A DNA stretch of 45,455 nucleotides from Opitutaceae bacterium (GTDB taxonomy: Bacteria; Verrucomicrobiota; Verrucomicrobiia; Opitutales; Opitutaceae): NCBI GenBank assembly GCA_030693515.1, contig JAUYAK010000028.1, positions 1 to 45,455 of the forward strand. Reading direction: 5' to 3'. The notes below the pieces were generated by a model. The model saw only the letters and a program-made list of their open reading frames with translations, had not been told where the DNA came from and ran no database searches. Shown piece after piece: positions 8,989-16,474 of the stretch (the stretch's first letter is position 1; the number at the start of each line of letters is the position of its first letter). A program made the translations under genes and the position numbers.

Positions 8989-9591
8989 ATGACCTTCACG
9001 CCCTCTCTTCATCTGCTCCGCACCTTCCTCACCGCCGCACTCGTCCTCGTCGCGGCCCGCGCCGTCGAGCTCGACCTGCCTCCACCCGGCGCCTTCACCA
9101 TCGTCGTGATTCCCGACACGCAGGGCTATCGCGGCGCGCGCACCAAGGCCACGCCCGACAGCACCGACCCGCTGACCAATCCCGTTTTCGCCAACCACAT
9201 CAAATGGATCCGCGAGAGCGTGAAGGACCAAAATATTGTTTTCGTCAGCCACGTCGGCGACATCGTCGACATCGACAACGACGAGCAATTCCAGCTCGCT
9301 CAACAAAACCTCGACGGCCTCCTCGGCGTCGTCCCCTTCGGCCTCGCGGTCGGCAATCACGACATGAAGGTCAGCGGCGACGCCTCGCTCTTTCAAAAAT
9401 ATTTCCCCGCCGAGCGCTTCAAAAAACACCCGTGGTATGGCGGCAGCTTCGAGTCGACGAAGCCCGGTGAAGAACTCTTCGGAAACGACGTGAACAGCTA
9501 CCAGCGCTTCTCCGCCCGCGGCCTCAACTTCCTAAAATTTACGACGAGTCATTTGGCATTTCATGGTAGGACTCCTGCTTGTTGGCAGTGA
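8989..9591 (+). pseudogene. Calcineurin-like metallophosphoesterase, 3' truncated
   Basis: This is the N-terminal half of a secreted metallophosphoesterase. A signal peptide (residues about 8-22) precedes three metal-site motifs: VVIPDTQGYR, FVSHVGDIVD and AVGNHDM. The family needs further metal-binding histidines (an isolated His and a C-terminal GH.H), and these are absent. After RGLNFLKF the sequence becomes unrelated (TTSHLAFHGRTPACWQ) and stops at about 200 residues, whereas relatives are usually 300 or more. The break near 9533-9560 abuts an antisense LamG remnant, which points to a deletion or inversion. The product is probably inactive. The start at 8989 (CACCATG) lies just after the receptor stop. 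Confidence 0.8.
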
Positions 9592-9656
9592 CTGTAAATC
9601 TGGTCTGGCAAGAGCGCGCGATCATAGATGCTGACCTCATCAATCTTACCCTTGAG
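9561..9656 (-). pseudogene. C-terminal remnant of a LamG/concanavalin-A-like domain protein
   Basis: On the minus strand, 31 codons and a stop read LKGKIDEVSIYDRAL followed by LPDQIYSHCQQAG. 'GKIDEVSIYDRAL...I...Y..AG' is the characteristic last strand and tail of LamG-type domains, common at the C-terminus of secreted Verrucomicrobia and Planctomycete proteins. No start codon and no upstream domain exist: the neighbour gene at 9680 ends just before it. It is therefore a fragment left by a rearrangement. It lies back-to-back with the truncated phosphoesterase end. Confidence 0.75.
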
Positions 9657-9679
9657 GCACGAAGTGTCGTCGGGCGCCC

Positions 9680-11251
9680 TCATGGCCAAAACGCCTCGAT
9701 GAACCGCAGCGTCTTCTCCCGCAGAAGTTCACCGCCTTCCGAGCCCACCGGGTTGCTGGCCGGAAGCGAGCCGTAGCCGCCGCCTGTCACCGACCGCGGG
9801 CTCGGCACGTAGGTTCCCGAGCCCGCAAGCTGAACCAGGAACGTCTGCGTCGCCGGGCTCCGCGCTTTTATTTGGATGCCATAATCAAGATAGTATTCGA
9901 ACGGATTCGTCGCGAAGACGATCTCGCCCAGACGGACGACATGCACCTCGGTCGCGTGAGTCGGGTGCGTCGGGCTGGTTCGCTGCAGCTCAAACCGGTC
10001 CAGCACTCCCTGATTCCAACCCATGCGGGCGTAAGCGTTGGTGACAGCGACATACCAGCGACCCGCGCCGGGCGGCGGCGGCTCGGCGTCAATTTTCATT
10101 TTCTCGCTCTCGTAACGGCCGTGCCAAACCGCCGCTTCCTTCCGCGCGTCGGCAACGTCACGCTCGGTCAGCCGGTTCAGCGGCAGGGCGAGTGTCTCGA
10201 CGCGATGCTTCAAAATCGGATTCCTTTCGATCGCCTGGGCCAGGAACGGCAAAACCTCCTCCGTCGCATTCGCCAGCCGGTGGGCGATTTCCTGCCGCAC
10301 CGTGCGTTGCTTAATTTTCAGCATTCGCACCGCCGCCTTCTGGTCGTAACTCTGTTCACGGTAGAAGTGAGGTGCGATGTCTCCCGCCGTGCTGCACTGC
10401 GCACCGACAAACAGTTTCAACCCGAGCCGGCGTCGCAGTTCCAGCCGCGTGTCGTGCCAGAAATCGGCGCTCAACGAGAACAACGACTCAGTGACCTGGG
10501 CCGGACAGGCGATATTTAAGATTACACCGGTGAGCGCGCCTTGAAGATCGTAGGTGGCGAGCAGGTTCACATTATGATCTTCGAAGCCTTCGATGTGGCT
10601 GAAGTTCGGCTTCGAAATGTCGCCATACATCGTGCTCTTCCCATTCTGATCGACCCAGCGGCGATTCCGGCCGACGACCGCGTGCCCCAGCCCAAAGCTG
10701 ACGCCGCCCGGCGCGCGCGCCGTCCACGCGCGAATGACCGCCTCTGCGACGCGGTCCGCCGTAAACGTCAATAAATCCGCCTGCGTCATCACCGACCACG
10801 GCAGGTCCACCTTGGCGTGCCAGCCACCCAGATCCGGCCCGGTATGGGAATGCGTCGCGTGGAGAATGACTTTCTTCGGTTCGAGGCCCTTTTGCCCGTC
10901 CAGCCGCGCCCGCACCGCATCGCGGAATTCGTCGGCTATGCCAACCAAATCGCAGCTCACCCAGACCACGTGCTCGCCGTCGGATTCGATCGCGAGCACC
11001 GTGGCCGTGAGCGGATCGAGCACGCCCTCCGAGACGCGCGCGGAGAACTGTCCCGCAATCAGGACCGGTTTCCTTGGCGTGATGTCTTGCTCCGCCCACC
11101 CAATCGTGAGGGCGGCGAACAACTGCGGGAACGCAGCCGAGGAGCCGAGCAACCAGGCGACGCACCAGATCCAGCCGCGGCGGGCCGGGCTGGCAGGCGA
11201 CCTCCGGCCGGCCGTCGGCTCGAATTTCACGCGAAAGATAGTCGATTTCAT
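9680..11251 (-). CDS. Neutral/alkaline ceramidase-like secreted hydrolase
   Basis: This exported protein of about 523 residues resembles the N-terminal catalytic domain of neutral/alkaline non-lysosomal ceramidases, which hydrolyse amide bonds in sphingolipids. A large group of Verrucomicrobia and Planctomycete homologues has unknown substrates. Visible features are an N-terminal hydrophobic segment (WCVAWLLGSSAAFPQLFA), the family opening IGWAEQDITPR, the metal-site region THSHTGPDLGGWH and AQCSTAGDIAPHF, which corresponds to the family's 'N.GD.SP' active-site loop. Start ATG 11251 has GGAGG about 14 bases upstream. It is the last intact gene of the minus-strand catabolic block. Ceramide as substrate is not implied by the context. 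Confidence 0.75.
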   Translation of the reverse strand: MKSTIFRVKFEPTAGRRSPASPARRGWIWCVAWLLGSSAAFPQLFAALTIGWAEQDITPRKPVLIAGQFSARVSEGVLDPLTATVLAIESDGEHVVWVSCDLVGIADEFRDAVRARLDGQKGLEPKKVILHATHSHTGPDLGGWHAKVDLPWSVMTQADLLTFTADRVAEAVIRAWTARAPGGVSFGLGHAVVGRNRRWVDQNGKSTMYGDISKPNFSHIEGFEDHNVNLLATYDLQGALTGVILNIACPAQVTESLFSLSADFWHDTRLELRRRLGLKLFVGAQCSTAGDIAPHFYREQSYDQKAAVRMLKIKQRTVRQEIAHRLANATEEVLPFLAQAIERNPILKHRVETLALPLNRLTERDVADARKEAAVWHGRYESEKMKIDAEPPPPGAGRWYVAVTNAYARMGWNQGVLDRFELQRTSPTHPTHATEVHVVRLGEIVFATNPFEYYLDYGIQIKARSPATQTFLVQLAGSGTYVPSPRSVTGGGYGSLPASNPVGSEGGELLREKTLRFIEAFWP

Positions 11252-11330
11252 CAATATAGATGGGAACCTCCGAGAATTGTTTTCCGGAGTTAAGTGGATG
11301 AGGGCAGTTCGAGTTTTGGTGTGGCTGGAT

Positions 11331-11621
11331 TCATAGCGGCTCGCAATCGATCTCGATGAAGTCCGCTACCTCGGGCAGCCAGCGTTCTCGCACAAAACGC
11401 GTGTGCTCGGGATGATCTTGGTAGCGCTGGAAAGCGCACCCATCGGCGAACTCCATCGAGAGACCAAAGGCGAACGCGTTCTTGGTTCCGACCTGACGCA
11501 GGCATTCGAAACGCTCCACGCCCGGAATTCCGGAAAGCTCGCGCGCAGCCTGGAGAAAATGCCGCTCGGCTGACGAGCCTGCAGGATGTTTCAAACGAAA
11601 GGTAACCGTGTGACGGATCAT
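11331..11621 (-). CDS. Dabb-family (stress-responsive A/B barrel) protein
   Basis: This 96-residue protein has the dimeric alpha/beta-barrel signature: MIRHTVTFRLKH at the start, GVERFECLRQVG in the middle and FADGCAFQRYQDHPEHTRFV near the end, with the conserved 'Y..HP.H' helix. In Verrucomicrobia and Planctomycetes, Dabb genes often sit beside sugar isomerase and oxidoreductase genes. Their exact role is unclear. The frame is open further upstream, but ATG 11621 gives the family's standard length and beginning. It follows the isomerase gene by about 55 bases. A degenerate second copy of its first residues may exist at 14824-14877. Confidence 0.8.
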   Translation of the reverse strand: MIRHTVTFRLKHPAGSSAERHFLQAARELSGIPGVERFECLRQVGTKNAFAFGLSMEFADGCAFQRYQDHPEHTRFVRERWLPEVADFIEIDCEPL

Positions 11622-11677
11622 GGTGGCGGAAAGGGGGGAGTGGTTCGTCATCTCTCGGGAAACCGTTCGCGCTCCCA

Positions 11678-12508
11678 TCATCCGACCAGTTGGTTCAGAT
11701 GCTTGAGACTTTTCGCCGCCTGGTCGGGCGTGCCGCATTCGACGGAGAAGACGATGTCGCGGGGGCATTTCTCGCGCACGATTTTGATGATCCGCGTCCA
11801 ATCGAGGACCCCCTCGCCACAGGCACAGCCAACGGGTGTGCCGGTGACTTTGCCGCGCTCGGCATCGGCATGGGTCTGGGCAATATCCTTGGCGTGCAGA
11901 TGCACGAGCCGCGACGCGACGCGCTCCAGCCATGCGTATACGTCGTGGCCGCAGAGGTAGGCGTTGCCGGTGTCGAAGTTGATGCCGATGGCGGATGACT
12001 TCACCAGGTGGTAGATGCGATCGAGGCCGTCGGGGTGGCGCGAGTATTGCGCGTGCGGCTCCAAACCGATCTTCACGCCGCGCCGTTCGGCGATGAACGC
12101 AGCTTCCTGCAGCGTGTATTTGATCAGCACGAAGTCTTCTTCCTCGGTGGTCCACCTGGCCTTGATGCCTTCATCCGTGTTGATCACGGGCACGCCAATC
12201 TCCGCCGCGACGCGGATGGCGAGCTTGATATACTCACCGTGGACATCGGGACGACCGAGCGGCCCGTGCGCTTGCAGGCCGGAAATCTTCAGGCCCGCCT
12301 TGTCGCAGGCATCCTTGATGCGATAAGGATCATCGAACATCGAGACGGTATGGAAATAACCCGCCTCGCTCATCAGTTCGCGGCCGAAATGGATCATCGG
12401 CTCGAAGTGCTTGTAGCCCATCTCGGCGGCCTGCTGGACCGCCCACTCGAACGGTTTGTCCGAGCTGCGAGAGAACTCTGCGTTTAGACCAACGTGAATC
12501 TTGCTCAT
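11678..12508 (-). CDS. Sugar phosphate isomerase/epimerase (xylose-isomerase-like TIM barrel)
   Basis: This 276-residue cytoplasmic TIM barrel belongs to the AP-endonuclease-2-like sugar isomerase/epimerase family. Metal ligands are visible in KIGLEPHAQYS, INFDTGNAYL, LVHLHAKDIAQ and VFSVECGTPD, the usual Glu-Asp-His-Glu arrangement. The start at 12508 is preceded by AAAGGA, a good ribosome site. The preceding isomerase gene ends about 40 bases upstream. With the oxidoreductase at 13407-14693 this resembles inositol-type or rare-sugar catabolic clusters in which an NAD-dependent oxidoreductase makes a keto-sugar that is then isomerised. The precise substrate cannot be read from sequence. Confidence 0.85.
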   Translation of the reverse strand: MSKIHVGLNAEFSRSSDKPFEWAVQQAAEMGYKHFEPMIHFGRELMSEAGYFHTVSMFDDPYRIKDACDKAGLKISGLQAHGPLGRPDVHGEYIKLAIRVAAEIGVPVINTDEGIKARWTTEEEDFVLIKYTLQEAAFIAERRGVKIGLEPHAQYSRHPDGLDRIYHLVKSSAIGINFDTGNAYLCGHDVYAWLERVASRLVHLHAKDIAQTHADAERGKVTGTPVGCACGEGVLDWTRIIKIVREKCPRDIVFSVECGTPDQAAKSLKHLNQLVG

Positions 12509-12548
12509 GACATTATTCCTTTCGTTTTTGTTCAGGCGATGATGCCAG

Positions 12549-13394
12549 CTATTTCGCAGCCGGCGCCGCGAGGCGGCGGACTTGCTGCTCGAAGAACTTC
12601 CTGCACTGCACGATTTCGGCGAGGTTATCCTCCCACTTTGTTTCATATTCGATGCCGAACAACGCCGGCTTGAGGCGCAGCCGGTGCAGCGTGCGGAAGA
12701 GTTCCGCGATGCCGCCCCGGCCGGTGCCCCACGGAACGTCGTGCATGGCCTCGTCGAGGTCCTTGACGTGCAGCGAGCGCAGCCGATGGCCAAGCAACTG
12801 GACCATTTCTGAAGGGTTGAGGCCGGACCGCAGCCAGTGGCCCGTGTCGCCGCAGGCACCGATGCGCGGGCCGCGGCCTTCGCACGCCTTGAGCACCTCG
12901 CGCGGATGCCAATAGCGTGATTTGCCTTGCGGATGGTTGTGGAGGAAGACGTTGATTCGGTATTCTTCGCAGAACTCCTCGATCGTCGCCAACGCCTCCG
13001 GGGCCGGCTCGGAGACGATGAATTCCACGCCCAGCTTGCGCGCGAACTCGAACGTCCGCCGGCAGCCCGCCTCGTCACCGGGAATGTCGCCGACATAAAT
13101 ACTGGTCAGCTTCACGTTCGCCGCGTCGAGCTTGGCGCGGATTTGGGCGAGCACGGCGTCGGGCAGATCCGGGTCGAGCTTGCGGTCGCTCTCATGGCTG
13201 ACGCGCTGGCCTTGGAAAGCCTCCAGATATTTCATGCCAAGCGAAGCGGTCTTCTCGACAGCCTCGAAGAACGTGAACTTCTGGAAGCTCCACGCCGTCG
13301 GCCCCACGCGCCAGCCGGGCGGTTCTTCGGCGCGAATGGCAGTTGAGCACGCGAGCAATGTTATCAGCCAGCAAAACGAGGTGCGAGTTTTCAT
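12549..13394 (-). CDS. Secreted sugar phosphate isomerase/epimerase-like protein
   Basis: This is a second TIM-barrel sugar isomerase/epimerase, of 281 residues, with an N-terminal signal peptide (FCWLITLLACSTAIRAEE), so it probably acts in the periplasm. Metal-site motifs are FLHNHPQGKSRYW, GACGDTGHW, LRSLHVKDLDE and FGIEYETKW. A longer start (MVPPMKTRT) exists, but ATG 13394 begins directly before the hydrophobic segment. It lies 12 bases after the oxidoreductase stop and so is co-transcribed with it. Pairing of an exported isomerase with a Tat-exported oxidoreductase is a recurring Verrucomicrobia/Planctomycete theme. The substrate is unknown. Confidence 0.82.
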   Translation of the reverse strand: MKTRTSFCWLITLLACSTAIRAEEPPGWRVGPTAWSFQKFTFFEAVEKTASLGMKYLEAFQGQRVSHESDRKLDPDLPDAVLAQIRAKLDAANVKLTSIYVGDIPGDEAGCRRTFEFARKLGVEFIVSEPAPEALATIEEFCEEYRINVFLHNHPQGKSRYWHPREVLKACEGRGPRIGACGDTGHWLRSGLNPSEMVQLLGHRLRSLHVKDLDEAMHDVPWGTGRGGIAELFRTLHRLRLKPALFGIEYETKWEDNLAEIVQCRKFFEQQVRRLAAPAAK

Positions 13395-13406
13395 GGGCGG
13401 CACCAT

Positions 13407-14693
13407 TCAGAGCTTCCACCCGTGGCGCATCGGCCGGATCAGCCGGGCGTTGGCTTCGTCGTTCCCGATGAACTTCTCCAGCTTCGGATCCCACATCAGT
13501 TTCGTCTCCAGCCGCGCGGCGATGTCGGCGATTAAGCCGAGATAGGAAGCCACATGGGTCGCATCCACGTTTGACACGGGGTCTTGGCGGCTGCGGACGC
13601 TGCGGAGAAAATCATCACCGTGGTTGTCGGACTGATGGAGGTGAAGTTCGTTCTCCTTCAACTTGACCTTCAGCAACGATTCCGGCTCCGCCCAGATGCC
13701 GGCGCGATCGACGTGGACCCAACCCTGGTCGCCGATGAAACGGCAGCCCAGTTTCTGATGGGTCTCGTTGGTGAAAATCATCTTCAGGCCGCTGGCGTAG
13801 GCAAACGTCGCGTTCCAGTCCTCGACGTTGTCGGTGAAGCCCTGGGTGCGATACGTTGCCTTGCACTCGATCTCGCACCTCTCCTCCGCCACCGTCGGGC
13901 AGCCCCAGTTGGCGATGTCAAAGTGATGCACGCCCCAGTTACAGATGAACCCGGCGCAGTAGTCCCAGATCAGATACCAGTCCGGCCACGCGACGCGACC
14001 CGGGTTGTAGGGCCGGTCTGGCGCCGGGCCCCGCCACATCTCCCAGTCGAATCCGGCCGGCACCGGCTGCGGATCGAGCGGACCTGCATACTTCGGTTGG
14101 TAGCGCGAACCTTCCGCGGAGACTTGGACGGTGTGAATTTTGCCGACGTAGCCGTTGCGAGCGAGCTCGCACGCGTGGCGGAACTTCGTCTGCGATCGCT
14201 GCCAGGTGCCGGCCTGGAACATGCGCTGGTGTTGGCGAACCGCCTGCCTGATTTTCTGTCCCTGCTCCACCGAGACGCCCATCGGTTTCTCGCAATACAG
14301 ATCCTTGCCCGCTGCGGCGGCAGACGTGGCGATGAGCGCGTGCCAGTGATCCTGAGTGGCAATCATCACCGCGTCGATGTCCCGGCGTGCGATCAGCTCG
14401 CGATAGTCCCCGAACATGGCGCAACCGCGGTCGCCATACTGGGTGTCCACCAGATTCTTGGCCTTCTCCCGTCGGTCCTGATACGGGTCGCAAACAGCGA
14501 CCACGCGGCAGTCCTCGAGCGCGAGGAAGTTTTTCATGTTGCTCGTGCCCATCCCGCCGACGCCGATACAACCGAGGCTGATTTTCTTGCTGGCTCCGAG
14601 AGCGGCGGCGGGGAGGATGTTCGGCAAGCCGATGGCCGCGGCGGCGGCAGTGGAGCGTCTCAGAAATTCACGGCGATCGATTTGGGTGTTCAT
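13407..14693 (-). CDS. Tat-exported Gfo/Idh/MocA-family oxidoreductase
   Basis: This NAD(P)-dependent sugar or inositol oxidoreductase-like protein has 428 residues. The N-terminus carries a twin-arginine signal (RREFLRRSTAAAAAIGLP), so it is exported folded, presumably with its nucleotide. The Rossmann fold is visible at GCIGVGGMGTSNMKNF and VVAVCDP, and the family EKP motif is present as LYCEKPMGVSVEQG. The C-terminal substrate domain includes FICNWGVHHFDIANWG. Start ATG 14693 lacks a Shine-Dalgarno sequence (CCAACCATG). It heads the isomerase, isomerase, Dabb, ceramidase-like run. The substrate is not determined. Confidence 0.9.
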   Translation of the reverse strand: MNTQIDRREFLRRSTAAAAAIGLPNILPAAALGASKKISLGCIGVGGMGTSNMKNFLALEDCRVVAVCDPYQDRREKAKNLVDTQYGDRGCAMFGDYRELIARRDIDAVMIATQDHWHALIATSAAAAGKDLYCEKPMGVSVEQGQKIRQAVRQHQRMFQAGTWQRSQTKFRHACELARNGYVGKIHTVQVSAEGSRYQPKYAGPLDPQPVPAGFDWEMWRGPAPDRPYNPGRVAWPDWYLIWDYCAGFICNWGVHHFDIANWGCPTVAEERCEIECKATYRTQGFTDNVEDWNATFAYASGLKMIFTNETHQKLGCRFIGDQGWVHVDRAGIWAEPESLLKVKLKENELHLHQSDNHGDDFLRSVRSRQDPVSNVDATHVASYLGLIADIAARLETKLMWDPKLEKFIGNDEANARLIRPMRHGWKL

Positions 14694-14823
14694 GGTTGGT
14701 CAAATGCTGAATTCCTCGGGAAAACCATCCCCGGATGATTTCGGGGTCTGCGCACGCCGAACCGATCTCCGGCCGCCTTCCCCCAACATCCCCTCGCTTC
14801 GGGACCGTGGCCGGACTGACCCG

Positions 14824-14877
14824 CAGCCGCTGACCGGGAGTCGCCCCGTATTTCAAACGAAAGACGGTCGTTATCAT
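14824..14877 (-). pseudogene. Possible N-terminal fragment of a second Dabb gene
   Basis: Eighteen codons read MITTVFRLKYGATPGQRL. They resemble the beginning of the Dabb protein at 11331-11621 (MIRHTVTFRLKHPAG), and a 12-base identity (TTTCGTTTGAAA) lies at the same place. After about 18 residues the resemblance ends. The surrounding 294-bp gap (14694-14987) between the oxidoreductase and the esterase shows nothing else recognisable. It could be chance, given the short match. Confidence 0.3.
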
Positions 14878-14987
14878 AAGAGGAGGATGCGTTTCACTCT
14901 GTCCCATTGGACGATTGTATTTTCAGGCGAGGGTGAGGAAAGGCGTTATCGGATGGATTTGCCGACTCGCCCCCAGTCCCAGGCCCT

Positions 14988-16379
14988 TCAGTTGGGTTTC
15001 CCAGAAACAGGCGGTCGCTCTTTTTTCAGGTGGGTGTCGAACCACGCCAAGGCTTCGCCCTGGATTTCCGCATCGTAACAATGCTCCTTGGCCGGCGCAT
15101 GGTCGCGAAAGCGATCGGGGAGCCCCGCCCACGCATACGCGGCCGCAATCTGCCGCGCGGCCTCCCGCTGGCCGAGCGGCGGGAAGAGCGTGTCCTTCGT
15201 GCCACTCACCACCATCACCGCCTTCGGCGCCGCCATCGCAATCAGGTCAGGGACGTCGATTCGGTTCCAGACGCCGGGCAACAGGCAGAACGTCCCGATG
15301 GCGCCGGAGACGTTGTAGGATTGCTGCGTGTCGCCCGTCGTCATCCATCCGACGGAGACGGCCGCTTTGATTCTGGGTTCGAGCGCGGCCAGGATGTTGG
15401 TGCGCCAGCCACCGCCGGAGAGGCCGGTGCAGCCGATGCGTTCGGGATCCACTTCCTTCCGCGACAGCAGGTAGTCAACACAGCGGCTGTCGTCGCCGAA
15501 GTTTACCCCCGCCCACGTCGTGCCGGCCCAGTTCAGCTCGCGCACGCCGAGATACAGTTGATCCCGGACGAGCCCCTCGTAGCGCTTCAAGGTCGCCTCG
15601 TCGAGGGCGGCCGGATCGAATGACTCCGGCAGGCCGCCGAGGCCACGCGGCGCGCGCCGGCCGAAGTGGTAGGCGTCAATCACGATGACGGCATAGCCGT
15701 GGGAGGCATACCAGTCCGCCAGCGGCCGTCCGCCGGTGTATTGGGCGCGGTGGCTGACGATGACCGGATGCACCGGTTCGCCGGAGACGCGGTCCGCCCC
15801 AAAAAACATCGGCCCGCCCCATTCGTGAAGGACGACGAGCGCGGGCGCCGGCAGCGGGACATTCTTTGGCGTGTAGAAGTAGCCGGGCACGCGAAACCAC
15901 GGCGTGGTGTTGAACTCGATCGTTTCGCGAATGAAGGAATCGGTTTCCCACCGCGCGGTGGTGACCGCGTTCAGCGCAAGTTTCCCGGCATCGTAGTGGA
16001 GTCCTGCCGCCAGCAGCGCCCGGGCCTGGCGCGCCCATTCGTCGTAGCTCGCGGTCGGATGCTGGCGACGCCACTCCGCCGCGTTCAAATCCAGCGGCCG
16101 ATGAGCCCGCAGGGTCTGGAGGGTCGCGTCCAAGGAGCCATAGTTGGATCGCGGTGCTCTTCCGAGATCCTCGAGACGAGGCGAAGGCCGCGGCGACTCG
16201 AGCGCCCGGGCGGAGTTCGGGAACGCCGGCCGCGCATCGGAGCCGAACGCGCAGGTCGCGACGGCCGGCACACCCAGCAGGAGCGCGAGGCGTCCGGACC
16301 TGATTTGCCGCAAACCAAGACGTGCGGTGCGCACACCAGTGGCAAGCATGAGCGAAATGGGTGAGGGACAGGGGAGCAT
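14988..16379 (-). CDS. Acetyl-xylan-esterase/dienelactone-hydrolase-like alpha/beta hydrolase
   Basis: This exported serine hydrolase of up to 463 residues has the alpha/beta fold. Catalytic elements are the oxyanion region ALVVLHEWGG, the nucleophile elbow GCTGLSGGG (Ser), the acid in VVSGTKDTLFPP (Asp) and the His in AKEHCYDAE. The long N-terminal extension and 'PGYFYTPKN' entry strand match the acetyl xylan esterase-like hydrolases common in Verrucomicrobia and Planctomycetes, which probably de-esterify polysaccharides. The N-terminus contains a hydrophobic segment (LALLLGVPAVATCAFG). The start is uncertain: ATG 16379 or ATG 16349. It follows the receptor gene by 95 bases and fits with uptake of an acylated glycan fragment. 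Confidence 0.82.
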   Translation of the reverse strand: MLPCPSPISLMLATGVRTARLGLRQIRSGRLALLLGVPAVATCAFGSDARPAFPNSARALESPRPSPRLEDLGRAPRSNYGSLDATLQTLRAHRPLDLNAAEWRRQHPTASYDEWARQARALLAAGLHYDAGKLALNAVTTARWETDSFIRETIEFNTTPWFRVPGYFYTPKNVPLPAPALVVLHEWGGPMFFGADRVSGEPVHPVIVSHRAQYTGGRPLADWYASHGYAVIVIDAYHFGRRAPRGLGGLPESFDPAALDEATLKRYEGLVRDQLYLGVRELNWAGTTWAGVNFGDDSRCVDYLLSRKEVDPERIGCTGLSGGGWRTNILAALEPRIKAAVSVGWMTTGDTQQSYNVSGAIGTFCLLPGVWNRIDVPDLIAMAAPKAVMVVSGTKDTLFPPLGQREAARQIAAAYAWAGLPDRFRDHAPAKEHCYDAEIQGEALAWFDTHLKKERPPVSGKPN

Positions 16380-16474
16380 GCTGGTTTCAGGTATCTTTGT
16401 TGCGGCCGGGTGGTGACCGCTCTCCGCCCCCGGCCTCGCGCGGATGCGACTACCGGGAGCCGAAGGGGGGTGCG

